DNA of 64,000 nucleotides from Mycobacterium sp. AZCC_0083. GTDB lineage: Bacteria; Actinomycetota; Actinomycetes; Mycobacteriales; Mycobacteriaceae. The position numbers and the translations under genes are program-made. The DNA is taken from the NCBI RefSeq assembly GCF_014202335.1, contig NZ_JACHGP010000006.1:372001-436000 (forward strand), read 5' to 3'. The notes beneath the pieces were generated by a model, which saw only the letters and a list, made by a program, of their open reading frames with translations, was not told where the DNA came from and did no database searches. This document shows, piece after piece, positions 18,231 to 27,005 of the stretch. Every line of letters begins with the position of its first letter. Positions within the stretch are counted from its first letter, which is position 1.

Positions 18231-18851
18231 ATGGCGGAGCGCACCGAGGGCACCCAGAAGCAGACGCAGCAGGAGCGTAGTCAGATCTCACGTCGCCGGG
18301 TCCTCGATGCGGCGGTCGAGATTCTGAGCGCAGAGGGGTATTCGGCGACCAGTACCCTGCGCATCCAGGAGGCAGCCGGCGTGTCGAGAGGTCGCCTGCT
18401 GCACCAATTTCCGTCACGAGACCTACTGCTCGTCGCGGCAGTGCAGCATCTAGCGGCGTCGCGGATCGACGATCTCCGGCATCGTGACGACTGGTCCGAC
18501 GATCCGCTCACGCGGATCGACCAGGCAGTGGACACCATGTGGAGCACATACCACCAGCCCTACTTCTGGGCAGCGACGGAGTTGTGGTTGGCGGCGAGGT
18601 CCAACGGCGAGCTGCGACAGGCTCTCCTTCCCGAGGAGAGACGTCTCGGCCGGCTTCTTCGGGAATCCACCGACGCGTTCTTCGGAGCTGAGCTGTCCCG
18701 ACAACCGAGCTACCGTCCGGTGCGGGAAGTCCTCATCGCGGCGATGCGTGGCATCGCACTGACCTACGCCATCGAACCTCGCGATCCGCACTCCGATCCG
18801 CACCTCGCCGAGTGGAAAGAGCTCGCCTTGGCAATGCTGGCCTCCGCGTAG
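18231..18851 (+). CDS. TetR family regulator downstream of fadAB
   Basis: 206 residues from ATG 18231 with AAGGAG just upstream. The HTH is RRRVLDAAVEILSAEGY, then TLRIQEAAGVSRGRLLHQF. It lies 65 bp after fadB on the same strand, so it probably belongs to the same transcription unit and represses it through the repeats upstream of fadA. The helical C-terminal domain would bind an acyl-CoA-like ligand; that is inference from position. Confidence 0.87.
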   Translation: MAERTEGTQKQTQQERSQISRRRVLDAAVEILSAEGYSATSTLRIQEAAGVSRGRLLHQFPSRDLLLVAAVQHLAASRIDDLRHRDDWSDDPLTRIDQAVDTMWSTYHQPYFWAATELWLAARSNGELRQALLPEERRLGRLLRESTDAFFGAELSRQPSYRPVREVLIAAMRGIALTYAIEPRDPHSDPHLAEWKELALAMLASA

Positions 18852-19020
18852 CGTAGAGAGCGTCTGTAGTCTCCAAGACTCCGCAGCGGATCACAACGCG
18901 CTGGCCTGTGGATGCGTCGGGCGCAGAGGCATGCCCACCGTCCGCAACGGAGTCGCCGCTCGAGTTACGACTAGCACACTGCGGCAACATCTCTCACCGA
19001 AAGCAATGCCCGTTGCGAGT

Positions 19021-19662
19021 TCAGGAGTCGAACTGCGGCGCAATGTCTTTGATGATGGTCAGCAGCGATTGGCTCAACAACACGGTGACCTCTTCCCGGG
19101 TCAATGCGTGGCGCTCCAACCACTGCCAAGCGGCCGCACGCGCAAGTCCTCCGAAGGCCAAGAACATCGCGTGCAAACGTTTCCGTTGAGGGTGCGTCGT
19201 CAAGCCGAGTGCCTCGAGCATTCGGTCAGCGGCGATTTCATCCGCCTGTTCGATGATTTGCGCGATCTCGCGATCCCGAGTAGGTGCATCGAAGCTGATC
19301 GTAGAAATCCACATCGACTGGTGGCGTGAGGTTACCGACAGCCAGTAGTCAATGCTGGCGTGGATCCTTTCGTCGAGGGCATCTTCGGCGATCCCTCGGA
19401 CGGCGGCCGCTGGGACGTCCGGGGGCACCATGGCAAAGCGCCGCACCACCTCGAGGTAGAGATCGCGTTTGGTGCCGAAGTAGTAGTGGATCAGCGGCCG
19501 GCCGACGCCGGCTTCCTCAGCGATGGCGTAGGTCGACACTTCGGAATAGGAGCGCCCCTCGAAATGCCGGGCCGCCACGGCCAAGATTTGTTCGCGACGC
19601 TCGGTCGGGCCCATGCGCTGCCGCACTGGGGCGCCGCCGCTAATGGCGCACTCCTCGATCAC
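19021..19662 (-). CDS. TetR family transcriptional regulator
   Basis: 213 residues, or 197 if the internal MGPTERREQ methionine is used. The HTH is TERREQILAVAARHFEG, then TYAIAEEAGVGRPLIHYYFG. The C-terminal domain contains SMWISTISFD and AMFLAFGGLARAAAW. It is convergent with the fadAB-associated TetR gene and divergent from the MpaB-family oxygenase gene across a 390-bp region with a short palindrome, so the oxygenase is its most likely target. Confidence 0.85.
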   Translation of the reverse strand: MIEECAISGGAPVRQRMGPTERREQILAVAARHFEGRSYSEVSTYAIAEEAGVGRPLIHYYFGTKRDLYLEVVRRFAMVPPDVPAAAVRGIAEDALDERIHASIDYWLSVTSRHQSMWISTISFDAPTRDREIAQIIEQADEIAADRMLEALGLTTHPQRKRLHAMFLAFGGLARAAAWQWLERHALTREEVTVLLSQSLLTIIKDIAPQFDS

Positions 19663-20054
19663 GGGCCGTCGAAGCCGGATGACCTGCCAATCTCTTTCCT
19701 GTCCGTGCGCGGGTCGGTACCCGCGGGGTCACTGTAACCACAGACTCTCCGTCTCTGCCGCGCCGCCGAAGTCGACGAGGGCGTGCCGTACAGGGCCGGC
19801 CGCTCAGAAGAGGCGTCCAGGCTCAGTGATGACTGCAGTGTAAATGATGTCAAATATTGCGCAAACTGTTGACCCCGGTAGAGTGAGGTAAATAGTGTGC
19901 GGATTAGATCCTAATTGGTCGCCGCATCGGCCAGTTTGGTTATGGTGAACCCGGATAGTGGTTGCGGCCAAGCCGGGATCTCGCATCACCTCAGGTGTCG
20001 CGCATTCCTGCCCATCGGGTTTGGAGTGCCTCAACAACGAAGAAAGGGCCGACC
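19663..20054. other. Divergent intergenic region with short palindrome
   Basis: No supportable gene. AT content rises at 19840-19920. ATTAG (19903-19907) and CTAAT (19911-19915) are exact inverted repeats with a 3-base spacer, a possible half-operator for the divergent TetR. TTGCGCAA is a perfect 8-bp palindrome at about 19857-19864. No clear promoter consensus. Confidence 0.35.
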
Positions 20055-21179
20055 GTGAAGATCGCCGCTGCGAACACGAAGAGCACCTCGAACGGGTCGG
20101 GGCCGACTCACACTCAGTCCGCGGACGAGCAGGTGAATTGGGCGCTGGGGCCTGGCTCGGTCACCTGGAAGGTGATGAGGGATCCGACGGTATTCATCGT
20201 GGGCCTGCTCCGCGAGGCAATGCTGTTGACGTTGCACCCCGCCTTCGCGGCCGCTGCGGTCGATCACGATAGCTTCGGTGATGACCCCATCGGACGTTTC
20301 AAGCACGTCGCCTGGTACACGTACGCCGCCACCTACGGCACGCCAAGCGACGCCGAATACGTCAGCTCGATCGTGCGACGCCGCCACACCACCATCGTCG
20401 GCATGGAGCCGCTTACTCAGTTGCCATACCGGGCCGACTCCGAATACGAACTGGCGCTGACCCAAGCGATGCTCTCGGCGTCTTTCCTGGCGACATATGA
20501 ACTGTTGTACGGCGAACTGACGAGCGCTCAACGCGATCAATATTTTCGGGAGCAGATGGTGCCCGCGGCACTGTTGGGCACCAACCCCGAACACCTGCCG
20601 GTCACCTACGGCGAGATGATCGATCAGCTCGCCCATGCTCGCAACCGATTCGCCACCGGTCTGCAGGCCCGAGAGATCCTGTCTCCGTTCGCAACCGGCG
20701 AATACCCCCCGGGCACCGTGATCGGTGATCTTCACCCACTGATCCGGCGTCCTGCGATGTTCGTCCTGAGATCCTTCGCCGACATGGCGATGCTCACGAT
20801 GTCGTGGGAGGAGCGTGAGCTGGTCTCGGTCAACAGGCGGCCGAAGTTGGGATCAGCACGCATGGTCAAGGCTTCGCTGCGTCTGCTGTCCAAGGGTTTC
20901 GGCAGCCACAGGGGTAAGGCGTTGTTCGATGACTTCCTCGGTGAGCACATCGCCGGGATCTACCGCCGGGGCGTTGCGGCCGACGAGGCGCCGGGCGGTC
21001 GGACCCGTGCGGCGCAGTTCGTCGTTCCCGACGCTGCACCCAGCCTGGTGAGGCTGGCTGACCTGTCCCGCAACTGGCCCGGCTCCCCTGAAAAGTACGC
21101 ACTTGGCGCGGACGGGCGCGAGGACTCGACGACGGTTGTTGCACCGACCGTATTGCGCCGCACCACTGCGTCGTCTTGA
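20055..21179 (+). CDS. MpaB/rubber-oxygenase family (DUF2236) protein
   Basis: 374 residues from GTG 20055, preceded by GAAAGGG; an upstream ATG in frame at 19962 would add a non-conserved leader. The family signature DDPIGRFKHVAWYTYAATYG carries His84, the probable haem ligand by analogy with latex-clearing protein. DRPV-type and LPVTYGEMIDQLAHARN segments follow. Members include Lcp (polyisoprene cleavage) and mycophenolic acid oxygenase MpaB, but most mycobacterial members are uncharacterised. No signal peptide is seen, unlike Lcp. It stands alone, facing a TetR gene. Confidence 0.78.
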   Translation: MKIAAANTKSTSNGSGPTHTQSADEQVNWALGPGSVTWKVMRDPTVFIVGLLREAMLLTLHPAFAAAAVDHDSFGDDPIGRFKHVAWYTYAATYGTPSDAEYVSSIVRRRHTTIVGMEPLTQLPYRADSEYELALTQAMLSASFLATYELLYGELTSAQRDQYFREQMVPAALLGTNPEHLPVTYGEMIDQLAHARNRFATGLQAREILSPFATGEYPPGTVIGDLHPLIRRPAMFVLRSFADMAMLTMSWEERELVSVNRRPKLGSARMVKASLRLLSKGFGSHRGKALFDDFLGEHIAGIYRRGVAADEAPGGRTRAAQFVVPDAAPSLVRLADLSRNWPGSPEKYALGADGREDSTTVVAPTVLRRTTASS

Positions 21180-21187
21180 CCGTAGAG

Positions 21188-21269
21188 ACGTAGGAGTCCA
21201 CAAGCCCGACCCTCCGGCGGGGCGCTAGTCTGGCACCGCCCTGCGGTTCGGAAGAGTGGACTCCTACGT
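21188..21269. terminator. Large 14-bp inverted repeat between convergent genes
   Basis: ACGTAGGAGTCCAC (21188-21201) is matched exactly by GTGGACTCCTACGT (21256-21269), with a 54-base interior that itself holds a GC-rich hairpin (GGGCG with CGCCC). The right arm overlaps the stop codon of the convergent secreted-protein gene. Probably a bidirectional terminator, though the long loop is unusual. Confidence 0.5.
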
Positions 21270-21785
21270 ACTCGACGTCGCGTCGCTGCCGCGCCAGGTC
21301 ATGGTGGTGGAGACCATCAACTGGCTGTTGGGGTCGCCGCCGCGGATGCAGTAGACCGCCGACTCCCGGTTGACGGCGCAGCGCGATCCGCGGTAGTCGA
21401 GGTATGTCTCTCCGATCAGAATCGTCTGGCGTGTACCGGAATTGAACCGAGGTTCGTCGGTGTGGTACAGGCGAGGAAAGGGGTCACCGACGAACCATGC
21501 GACTTCGTTCTCTCCGGGAGGCGCTCCGGGCAGGTCTCCTGAGCATCCATAGCTGCCGTCATCCTCGATCGCGCAGTACACGCCCTCGGGGGTGGTGAAC
21601 CAGATGCCGTCTCTGTCGGTGACGATGTAGTTGAAGATGTTGCTGACCGGCTGGTACTTTGCGATGTCCGGATATGGCCCCGTGGAGGGAATCCCCGCGG
21701 CAGGCGCCGCGACGCTCACCCCGATGAAGGTGCAGGCAAGGACCCCAGCGAACAGACGCCCCGGCGCCTCGACGAATCGACGCAT
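21264..21785 (-). CDS. Small secreted protein, paralog of the upstream gene
   Basis: 173 residues from ATG 21785 (an earlier ATG lies inside the upstream gene). The N-terminus MRRFVEAPGRLFAGVLAC is a signal-peptide-like segment with likely cleavage near APAAG. The mature protein has paired motifs GIWFTTPEGVYCAIEDDG and GCSGDLPGAPPG plus two later cysteines (RCAVNRESAVYC), suggesting two disulfides. It shares these motifs with the gene at 21788, only 2 bp upstream, so the two are a coupled tandem pair. Function unknown. Confidence 0.78.
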   Translation of the reverse strand: MRRFVEAPGRLFAGVLACTFIGVSVAAPAAGIPSTGPYPDIAKYQPVSNIFNYIVTDRDGIWFTTPEGVYCAIEDDGSYGCSGDLPGAPPGENEVAWFVGDPFPRLYHTDEPRFNSGTRQTILIGETYLDYRGSRCAVNRESAVYCIRGGDPNSQLMVSTTMTWRGSDATSST

Positions 21786-21787
21786 GA

Positions 21788-22426
21788 CTACCCGTTGAGC
21801 CAGGTGTGCGTCGGCGTGATGAACATGCGGAACGGCCCACGCTCGCAATACGTGCTGCCGTCGAAAGTCGTTGCGCACGTGGTGCCCTCAAAGGTGATGT
21901 AGTTCAAGGGCGGTATCGTCATCGAGCCCTGCGACAGAGGGAACCGGATGGCCATCGTCCAGTCGTAGTGGACGCGTGCGTCCCCGGTGATCCACCCGAT
22001 CTGGTGCACGCCAGCCGGAGCGCCGGGGATATCGCCGGTGCAACCGAAGCTTCCGCGCCACCAGATGCCGCAATTCAAACCCTGGGCGGTCACGAACCAC
22101 ACGCCAGAGTTTTCCAAAAAGTAAGGTGCAGAATCGATCTCGGTGAAGTATCGCAGCTCTGGGTAAGGGTCGGAGGGCGCGTCGGCCGCGGCGGGGTCAG
22201 CGTGGGCCGCCATGACGGGCCCCGTCATGGCGGTCGCGGCAACTGCGATCAATGCGAGTACTCCACGGACACCGAGTCGGGCTGCCACCGGCTTGACCCG
22301 CCTTGGGCACGCCGAATCCGCAACGCCGCCGAAAAGGTGACGTGCGACTCGTATCGTCACCGTGACGAAACGCAAAGGCCGATCGACGGCGGCGTGGGTG
22401 GGCACCGCATCTGTGACGTCGACCAC
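21788..22426 (-). CDS. Small secreted protein with GCxGDIPGAP motif
   Basis: 212 residues as drawn. A hydrophobic stretch GVLALIAVAATAMTGPVMAA ends in AHA-D, a typical cleavage site, but about 50 residues precede it, so the true start may be a later codon. The mature part has GVWFVTAQGLNCGIWW, GCTGDIPGAPAG and CATTFDGSTYCERG, the same arrangement as the downstream paralog. First gene of a two-gene secreted unit. Function unknown. Confidence 0.72.
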   Translation of the reverse strand: MVDVTDAVPTHAAVDRPLRFVTVTIRVARHLFGGVADSACPRRVKPVAARLGVRGVLALIAVAATAMTGPVMAAHADPAAADAPSDPYPELRYFTEIDSAPYFLENSGVWFVTAQGLNCGIWWRGSFGCTGDIPGAPAGVHQIGWITGDARVHYDWTMAIRFPLSQGSMTIPPLNYITFEGTTCATTFDGSTYCERGPFRMFITPTHTWLNG

Positions 22427-22583
22427 GTCATCACCCTAGGAGGCCGCTTTCGATTAGTCAATTATCCGCATTGACATGGTTGTCATACCGCGCGAATCAT
22501 GCGTCATCGGCGCGCATGCTCGGGTATTGCGTACTTTAGGGGCGCGGACGGCGGCAATGTACGTCCGTACTGCAGTCGTCGAC

Positions 22584-23042
22584 TTACGGGGCAGCCAGGA
22601 CCACGGAGGTCAGATTGAACCCTCCGCCGTCTCGTGCGGCGCTCACTCCGTACTGGGTGTATGCGCAGTCCGAAATCAACTCTCGGCCTTGCAGAACAAG
22701 CCCGTGATTGGCGTCCGTTTCGTCGGAGCCGTAACCCGACAGGAGTAGGGCTTTGCCTCCGGTGTAGCCAATGGTCTTCAGCGCAGGCATCGGGTCGGTG
22801 AACGGAACGGCAGCGCTGCGATGGCTGATGTAGTCGCTGGTCGCCTGCATGGCCATCTCAGCGGCACGTTGGACGAGGGCGTCGGGTTTCAGCGGTGGAC
22901 ATGACGACGTACTGCGGATCGTGTCGACGGCACTGGTCAGGCTCGACAGTGGGTCCGCGGTCGCCGCTGGTGCCGTCACCACCGCCGCTGCCAGGCCCAG
23001 AAGCGAGACCGCGGCGAAATGAGCGGTTCGGCTACGTTGCAT
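22584..23042 (-). CDS. Secreted CAP-like protein
   Basis: 152 residues from ATG 23042. MQRSRTAHFAAVSLLGLAA and the following VVTAPAATADP form a signal peptide cleaved before DPLSS. The mature part has LKPDALVQRAAEMAMQAT, a conserved-looking YISHRSAAVP, and ends with YTQYGVSAARDGGGFNLT followed by VVLA. The last segment resembles the terminal strands of CAP/SCP-type domains in short mycobacterial proteins, but I am not sure of the family. Two cysteines could pair. Confidence 0.68.
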   Translation of the reverse strand: MQRSRTAHFAAVSLLGLAAAVVTAPAATADPLSSLTSAVDTIRSTSSCPPLKPDALVQRAAEMAMQATSDYISHRSAAVPFTDPMPALKTIGYTGGKALLLSGYGSDETDANHGLVLQGRELISDCAYTQYGVSAARDGGGFNLTSVVLAAP

Positions 23043-23291
23043 CGTTCCTCGCTGTCCAAGCCTAGGTGTGGAGCAAAGATATACCACCAGCCGACGCTAG
23101 CGAAAGAATGCGTGCTCCAGCGCCGACTGAGCTGCGGTAGTGCCAGTGTCGACCGCGAAAACTAGCGGATCCCGCAAAACTCGGCGGACCCGATGAGCGT
23201 GGTCCAGACTTGAAGCCGACCAAACAAAGACCGTCAATTTAGTACGGTATGGCCTACGCGGATTGAAGTCTATGACATCAGGAGGTGAAGG

Positions 23292-23888
23292 ATGCGCCGA
23301 CACGTAGGCATATTCCTATCGATTATCGCAGTACTGTCCTCGGCGACGATGGTCTTTATCGGACCCGCTGTCGCCGATCCCAGCGCCGCTGAGATCGCCC
23401 CTCCGTTGCCTGTGTTCGTCCCGATGCCCAGCAACTTCACGCCTCAGTTCCCCCACCCGTTCGACCAAACGAGGGGCAGCGTTACCGCGGCAGACATCAA
23501 TGCCGAACGCGAAATGTGCCAGTGGTACAACGCGCAGTACGACACGCTGATGACCCAGATCGAGAGGTTCAACGCGAACCTGATCAAGGACAACGGCGAC
23601 TACGCGGTGAGCGACAATCAGCAAACCGCGGATGCCGTCGTAGCCAACATCGACCAAACAGAAGCGTTCCTGGCTCCTCGCGCCCAGGCTCTAACTCAAA
23701 GCCAGGACTTCGCGGGCGACCAGTACTTTCCCCTGTACCAGGGCCGTAGCTTCTACATACTCTGGCAGCTCCTGTCGGAAGTGAGTGCCGGTATCCACGG
23801 CCACCAGCCCGCCTGGTTCGTCGGCCCGGCGTACCAACGTGCGATGCGGTGGGGCAGCGAAATCAATCGTTCTCACGTGTGCCGCTAG
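23292..23888 (+). CDS. Secreted protein of unknown function
   Basis: 198 residues. The ATG at 23292 has GGAGG just upstream. Signal peptide MRRHVGIFLSIIAVLSS and following residues, cleaved near AVADPSA. The mature protein starts with a proline-rich segment (PPLPVFVPMPSNFTPQFPH), then is helical and polar with EREMCQWYNAQYDTLMTQIE and a C-terminal cysteine two residues from the end. It is divergent from the CAP-like gene and upstream of the mce operon. I do not recognise a family. Confidence 0.75.
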   Translation: MRRHVGIFLSIIAVLSSATMVFIGPAVADPSAAEIAPPLPVFVPMPSNFTPQFPHPFDQTRGSVTAADINAEREMCQWYNAQYDTLMTQIERFNANLIKDNGDYAVSDNQQTADAVVANIDQTEAFLAPRAQALTQSQDFAGDQYFPLYQGRSFYILWQLLSEVSAGIHGHQPAWFVGPAYQRAMRWGSEINRSHVCR

Positions 23889-24161
23889 TCGTCATGCCCC
23901 GCCAGCGCCGTCGACCGTTCTCCGCGTGCCTGCGCGAATCAGGAAATCGCGTTGCAGGGTGGCCCTTCGCCCCGGTGCGCGGCTCGCCCATCGAGGGAGC
24001 CACGCGGCAAATCGGCCCTTCGCCGTGTGAGCATTGACACAAGGTCAGTAAGGTGTGTACACAGTCATAGTCGCGACTCATAATCCGTAAGAAAGCGAGG
24101 GGCTGATCGTGCAAACTCACGGCATTGGGCATCCAACACCGGAAGGTTGCGCACCGCACCA
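23889..24161 (+). promoter_or_regulatory. Promoter region of the mce operon
   Basis: No gene. TTGACA (24034-24039) and TACACA (24058-24063) with an 18-bp spacer form a reasonable promoter. The 8-bp palindrome GTGTACAC (24054-24061) overlaps the -10 element and could be part of an operator. No mceR-type regulator gene is adjacent. Confidence 0.45.
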
Positions 24162-25097
24162 ATGATCAGCGCCTTGCAAGTAGTTTCCGACACGCGGACA
24201 CCCCCCGCGACGCCGGCGCCGGCGTCGCAGCCACCCGCGCAGACCTCCGGCGAATCGGCGAGGTCGTCAGCGAACAAGTCGTGGCGCGCCGTATCGCGCG
24301 TCGTGTCACACATCTTGATGATCCCCGTTCTGAGTGCGGCAACGACCGGCCGGGGAGTCGCGATGGCAGTGTCCGTGGTGCGGTACTCGGTGATCGACAC
24401 GATTTCGATGCGGCTTCCGTTCGGCGAACTCGTCGTCGAGGCCTGGACCTTGCTCAAGGTCACCGCAACTCCGGCGCTACTCATGGCCATCCCGTTCGGC
24501 GCGATGGTGACCGTGCAGACCTCGGGCTTGGTGAACCAGGTCGGAGCAAGTTCATTGGTGGGAGCGGCCAGCGGAGTCGGCGTGATCAGACAGGGTGCGC
24601 CGATCACGGCAGGCCTGCTCATGGGTGGCGCCGCCGCGGCAGCAATAGCCTCAGACCTCGGCGCCCGCGCGATCCGCGAAGAGCTAGATGCTTTACGCGT
24701 CCTGGGCATCGATCCCGTCCGCCGTCTTGTCGTGCCCCGTTTCTTGGCGCTGATCATCATCGCGCCGATCCTGTGCGCGATCATCATCGCCGCTGCGGTG
24801 GGCGCCTCATACACGCTGGCTGTGACGGTCAGCGGCGTAAGCAGTGGCAGCTTCTGGATGTCATTTGGCTCCTTCGCGAAAATGGTGGACGTCTGGTTCA
24901 CCATGGGAAAGGCGGTTCTCTTCGCCGCGATGGTCGCCATCATTTCGTGCCTTCGCGGCATGGAGGCCAAGGGCGGACCGCGCGGCGTCGCGGACGCAGT
25001 GAACTCGTCGGTCGTGCTCAACGTCGTATGCATCGCACTCGCGAACCTGGCCGTCACCCAGCTTCAGACCATGTTCTTTCCGATGGAGATCTCGTAG
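24162..25097 (+). CDS. YrbE-type permease subunit A of the Mce transporter
   Basis: 311 residues from ATG 24162. It is an MlaE-type integral membrane permease with about five to six membrane segments after a 55-residue polar N-terminus rich in Pro and Ser. The diagnostic stretch is SDLGARAIREELDALRVLGIDP, the EExDAL coupling helix that contacts the ATPase MceG/MkL, which is encoded elsewhere. First gene of the yrbEAB-mceA-F unit; its stop overlaps the next start by 1 bp. It moves lipid across the inner membrane. Confidence 0.93.
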   Translation: MISALQVVSDTRTPPATPAPASQPPAQTSGESARSSANKSWRAVSRVVSHILMIPVLSAATTGRGVAMAVSVVRYSVIDTISMRLPFGELVVEAWTLLKVTATPALLMAIPFGAMVTVQTSGLVNQVGASSLVGAASGVGVIRQGAPITAGLLMGGAAAAAIASDLGARAIREELDALRVLGIDPVRRLVVPRFLALIIIAPILCAIIIAAAVGASYTLAVTVSGVSSGSFWMSFGSFAKMVDVWFTMGKAVLFAAMVAIISCLRGMEAKGGPRGVADAVNSSVVLNVVCIALANLAVTQLQTMFFPMEIS

Positions 25098-25966
25098 TGA
25101 CCCCGATGGCGAGCGGTCCGTCCGCGCATTCGGTGCCCTTTGCCTCCCGACTGGTCTCTGCACGCATATCCCAAGGCGCGTTTCGCACGATCGGCCAGTT
25201 CGTCGTGTTCACCGTTCAGACCTTGTGGCTACTGCCCATTACCGTGCGGCGCTACCGTCGCCAAACCTTCCAAGCCATGAACAGTCTGGCCTGGGGCCGC
25301 GGATCGATCATCGTCGACGGGGGTGTGATCAGTGTCCTGCTCATCCTGGGCATCGCCATCGGTGCATCGGTGGCCGTCGAGGCCTTTGCGACGCTGAATC
25401 TGATCGGTTTCGGGGCGCTGTCCGGGATCGTCGGTGGCCTCGCGAACGTCCGTGAGATGGCGCCTCTTGTCGCTGGTATCGCCTTCGCGGCGCAGGCCGG
25501 CTGCCGCATGACCGCTGAAATCGGTGCCATGAGAATCTCCGAGGAGATCGACGCCACGGAGGCACTGGGCCTACGGGCGATCCCGTTCGTCGTCGGCACC
25601 CGCCTGGTCGGCGCGATGATCTGCGTCATCCCCGGGTTCCTGATGACGTTGGTGGTCAGTTTCTTCGTGTCCAACACCGTGATTCGCGTCTTTCACGACC
25701 AGCCAGGCGGCACCTACGATCACTACTTCGTCCAGTTCTTGCCGCTGACCGACATCGCGTATTCCCTGATCAAGGCGACGATCTTCTGCGCGGCAGTAAC
25801 ACTGATCCACTGCTTCTACGGCTACTTCACCACCGGCGGCCCCGTGGGTGTCGGCCTGGCATCCGGGCGCGCGGTCCGGGCGAGCCTGGTCGCCATCATG
25901 GTTCTCGACTTCACGCTCACCGTGGTGTTGTGGGGCCTTCAGCCTGTTTTCGTGTTCAAAGGATAG
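25097..25966 (+). CDS. YrbE-type permease subunit B of the Mce transporter
   Basis: 289 residues from GTG 25097 (TAGTG junction with the previous gene). The frame is open upstream inside yrbE A, but that part is a shadow. MlaE-family membrane protein with GCRMTAEIGAMRISEEIDAT and LGLRAIPFVVGTR as the ATPase-coupling region and five to six membrane segments. It pairs with the A subunit to form the Mce permease core. Confidence 0.93.
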   Translation: MTPMASGPSAHSVPFASRLVSARISQGAFRTIGQFVVFTVQTLWLLPITVRRYRRQTFQAMNSLAWGRGSIIVDGGVISVLLILGIAIGASVAVEAFATLNLIGFGALSGIVGGLANVREMAPLVAGIAFAAQAGCRMTAEIGAMRISEEIDATEALGLRAIPFVVGTRLVGAMICVIPGFLMTLVVSFFVSNTVIRVFHDQPGGTYDHYFVQFLPLTDIAYSLIKATIFCAAVTLIHCFYGYFTTGGPVGVGLASGRAVRASLVAIMVLDFTLTVVLWGLQPVFVFKG

Positions 25967-25973
25967 GTGGCAG

Positions 25974-27005
25974 TTGCTGTTCCACAAGGCATCGGAGGAA
26001 CGCGAGGCGCGGATCCTGACCGCGGTCGGGATGGGCCTGGCGATATGCGTGGTGTTGGCCGTCACGGCGTTCGCCGTGGTCGATCCGTTCGGCGGGCGTC
26101 CCAGTGATCAGTTCGGTGTGGTGATCGAATCGCCCTACGTTGGCGAAGGTGTCGCCGCGGGAACATCCCTTCTCGTGCACGGCGTGAAGGTCGGCGAAGT
26201 CACGCAGGTGGCGAGCCTTCCTGGCGGCGGGGTCCGTCTGGCCGCCAACCTGCGCCACGGGCCAACCACGGGCCTCACCGATGCCATGACCATCGACTTC
26301 AGGCCTGCCAACTACTTCGGCGTCACCGGGATCAACCTGGTGCCCGGCGCTGGGGGTCGGGCCCTCGCCAATGGAAGCGTCATCAAGACCACGCCTTCGG
26401 GCAATTTCACGTTGCAGGCGTTGCTTTCCCGGCTGGGGGAGATATCCCACGGGGTGTTGACGCCCCGCCTCGTCGACGTCATTCAGCGCGCCACGCAGTA
26501 CACCGACGGTCTGGATCCGCTGCTCGAGACGATGCTCGTCGTATCCACCTCGCTCGCGAACGTCCAAAAGGTCAGCACTGCACAACTTTTGACGAACGCT
26601 ACCGGGATCAGCGTGGCATTCCCCGGGTTCGTCAACGCAACGACTGACCTTGGCGACAACTTCGTGCACGCCAGCCTGGACAACGTCACGGACGACTTCT
26701 TCCAGAACACCTACAAACCCACCATCGCCATCACGTCCACGGGCTTGTTCGGCGCGGTCGGAACGTTGGTGAGCAAGCACAGCACCGACCTCGCTCCGCT
26801 GACCAACATGATCAAGGTCCTGACCGATGTCGCCCCAGGACTGGTGCCCTCCGACGACATCGCCGACACGGCATTCGAACTGCGGACTCGGTTGCAGCGG
26901 CTCTTCGCCGGGTCGCCAGACCAACGCGCTGTCAATGTGCGGGTGATGCTGGACGTCCTGCCTGGCGTAGCGGCCCCCATCGAAGCCGTGGCAGGCCCGC
27001 AATGA
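25974..27005 (+). CDS. MceA-type substrate-binding protein
   Basis: 343 residues from TTG 25974, seven bases after the previous stop with GGATAGGTGG upstream; no ATG or GTG in frame fits. One N-terminal membrane anchor (ILTAVGMGLAICVVLAVTAF), then the MCE/MlaD domain (YVGEGVAAGTSLLVHGVKVG) and a helical region. At 343 residues it is much shorter than Mce1A (about 450) and lacks the long C-terminal extension. Together with MceB-F it should form the hexameric periplasmic lipid conduit. Confidence 0.88.
   Translation: MLFHKASEEREARILTAVGMGLAICVVLAVTAFAVVDPFGGRPSDQFGVVIESPYVGEGVAAGTSLLVHGVKVGEVTQVASLPGGGVRLAANLRHGPTTGLTDAMTIDFRPANYFGVTGINLVPGAGGRALANGSVIKTTPSGNFTLQALLSRLGEISHGVLTPRLVDVIQRATQYTDGLDPLLETMLVVSTSLANVQKVSTAQLLTNATGISVAFPGFVNATTDLGDNFVHASLDNVTDDFFQNTYKPTIAITSTGLFGAVGTLVSKHSTDLAPLTNMIKVLTDVAPGLVPSDDIADTAFELRTRLQRLFAGSPDQRAVNVRVMLDVLPGVAAPIEAVAGPQ

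Noticed and set aside
22476..23303. Small reading frames between the secreted-protein genes (for example 23097-23303 reverse)
   Set aside because: No ribosome site, no signal peptide or domain, and composition typical of GC-rich chance frames.
24125..25096. 613-residue fusion ahead of the YrbE B permease
   Set aside because: The upstream part is an out-of-frame reading of the YrbE A gene; the TAGTG junction gives a proper GTG start at 25097.
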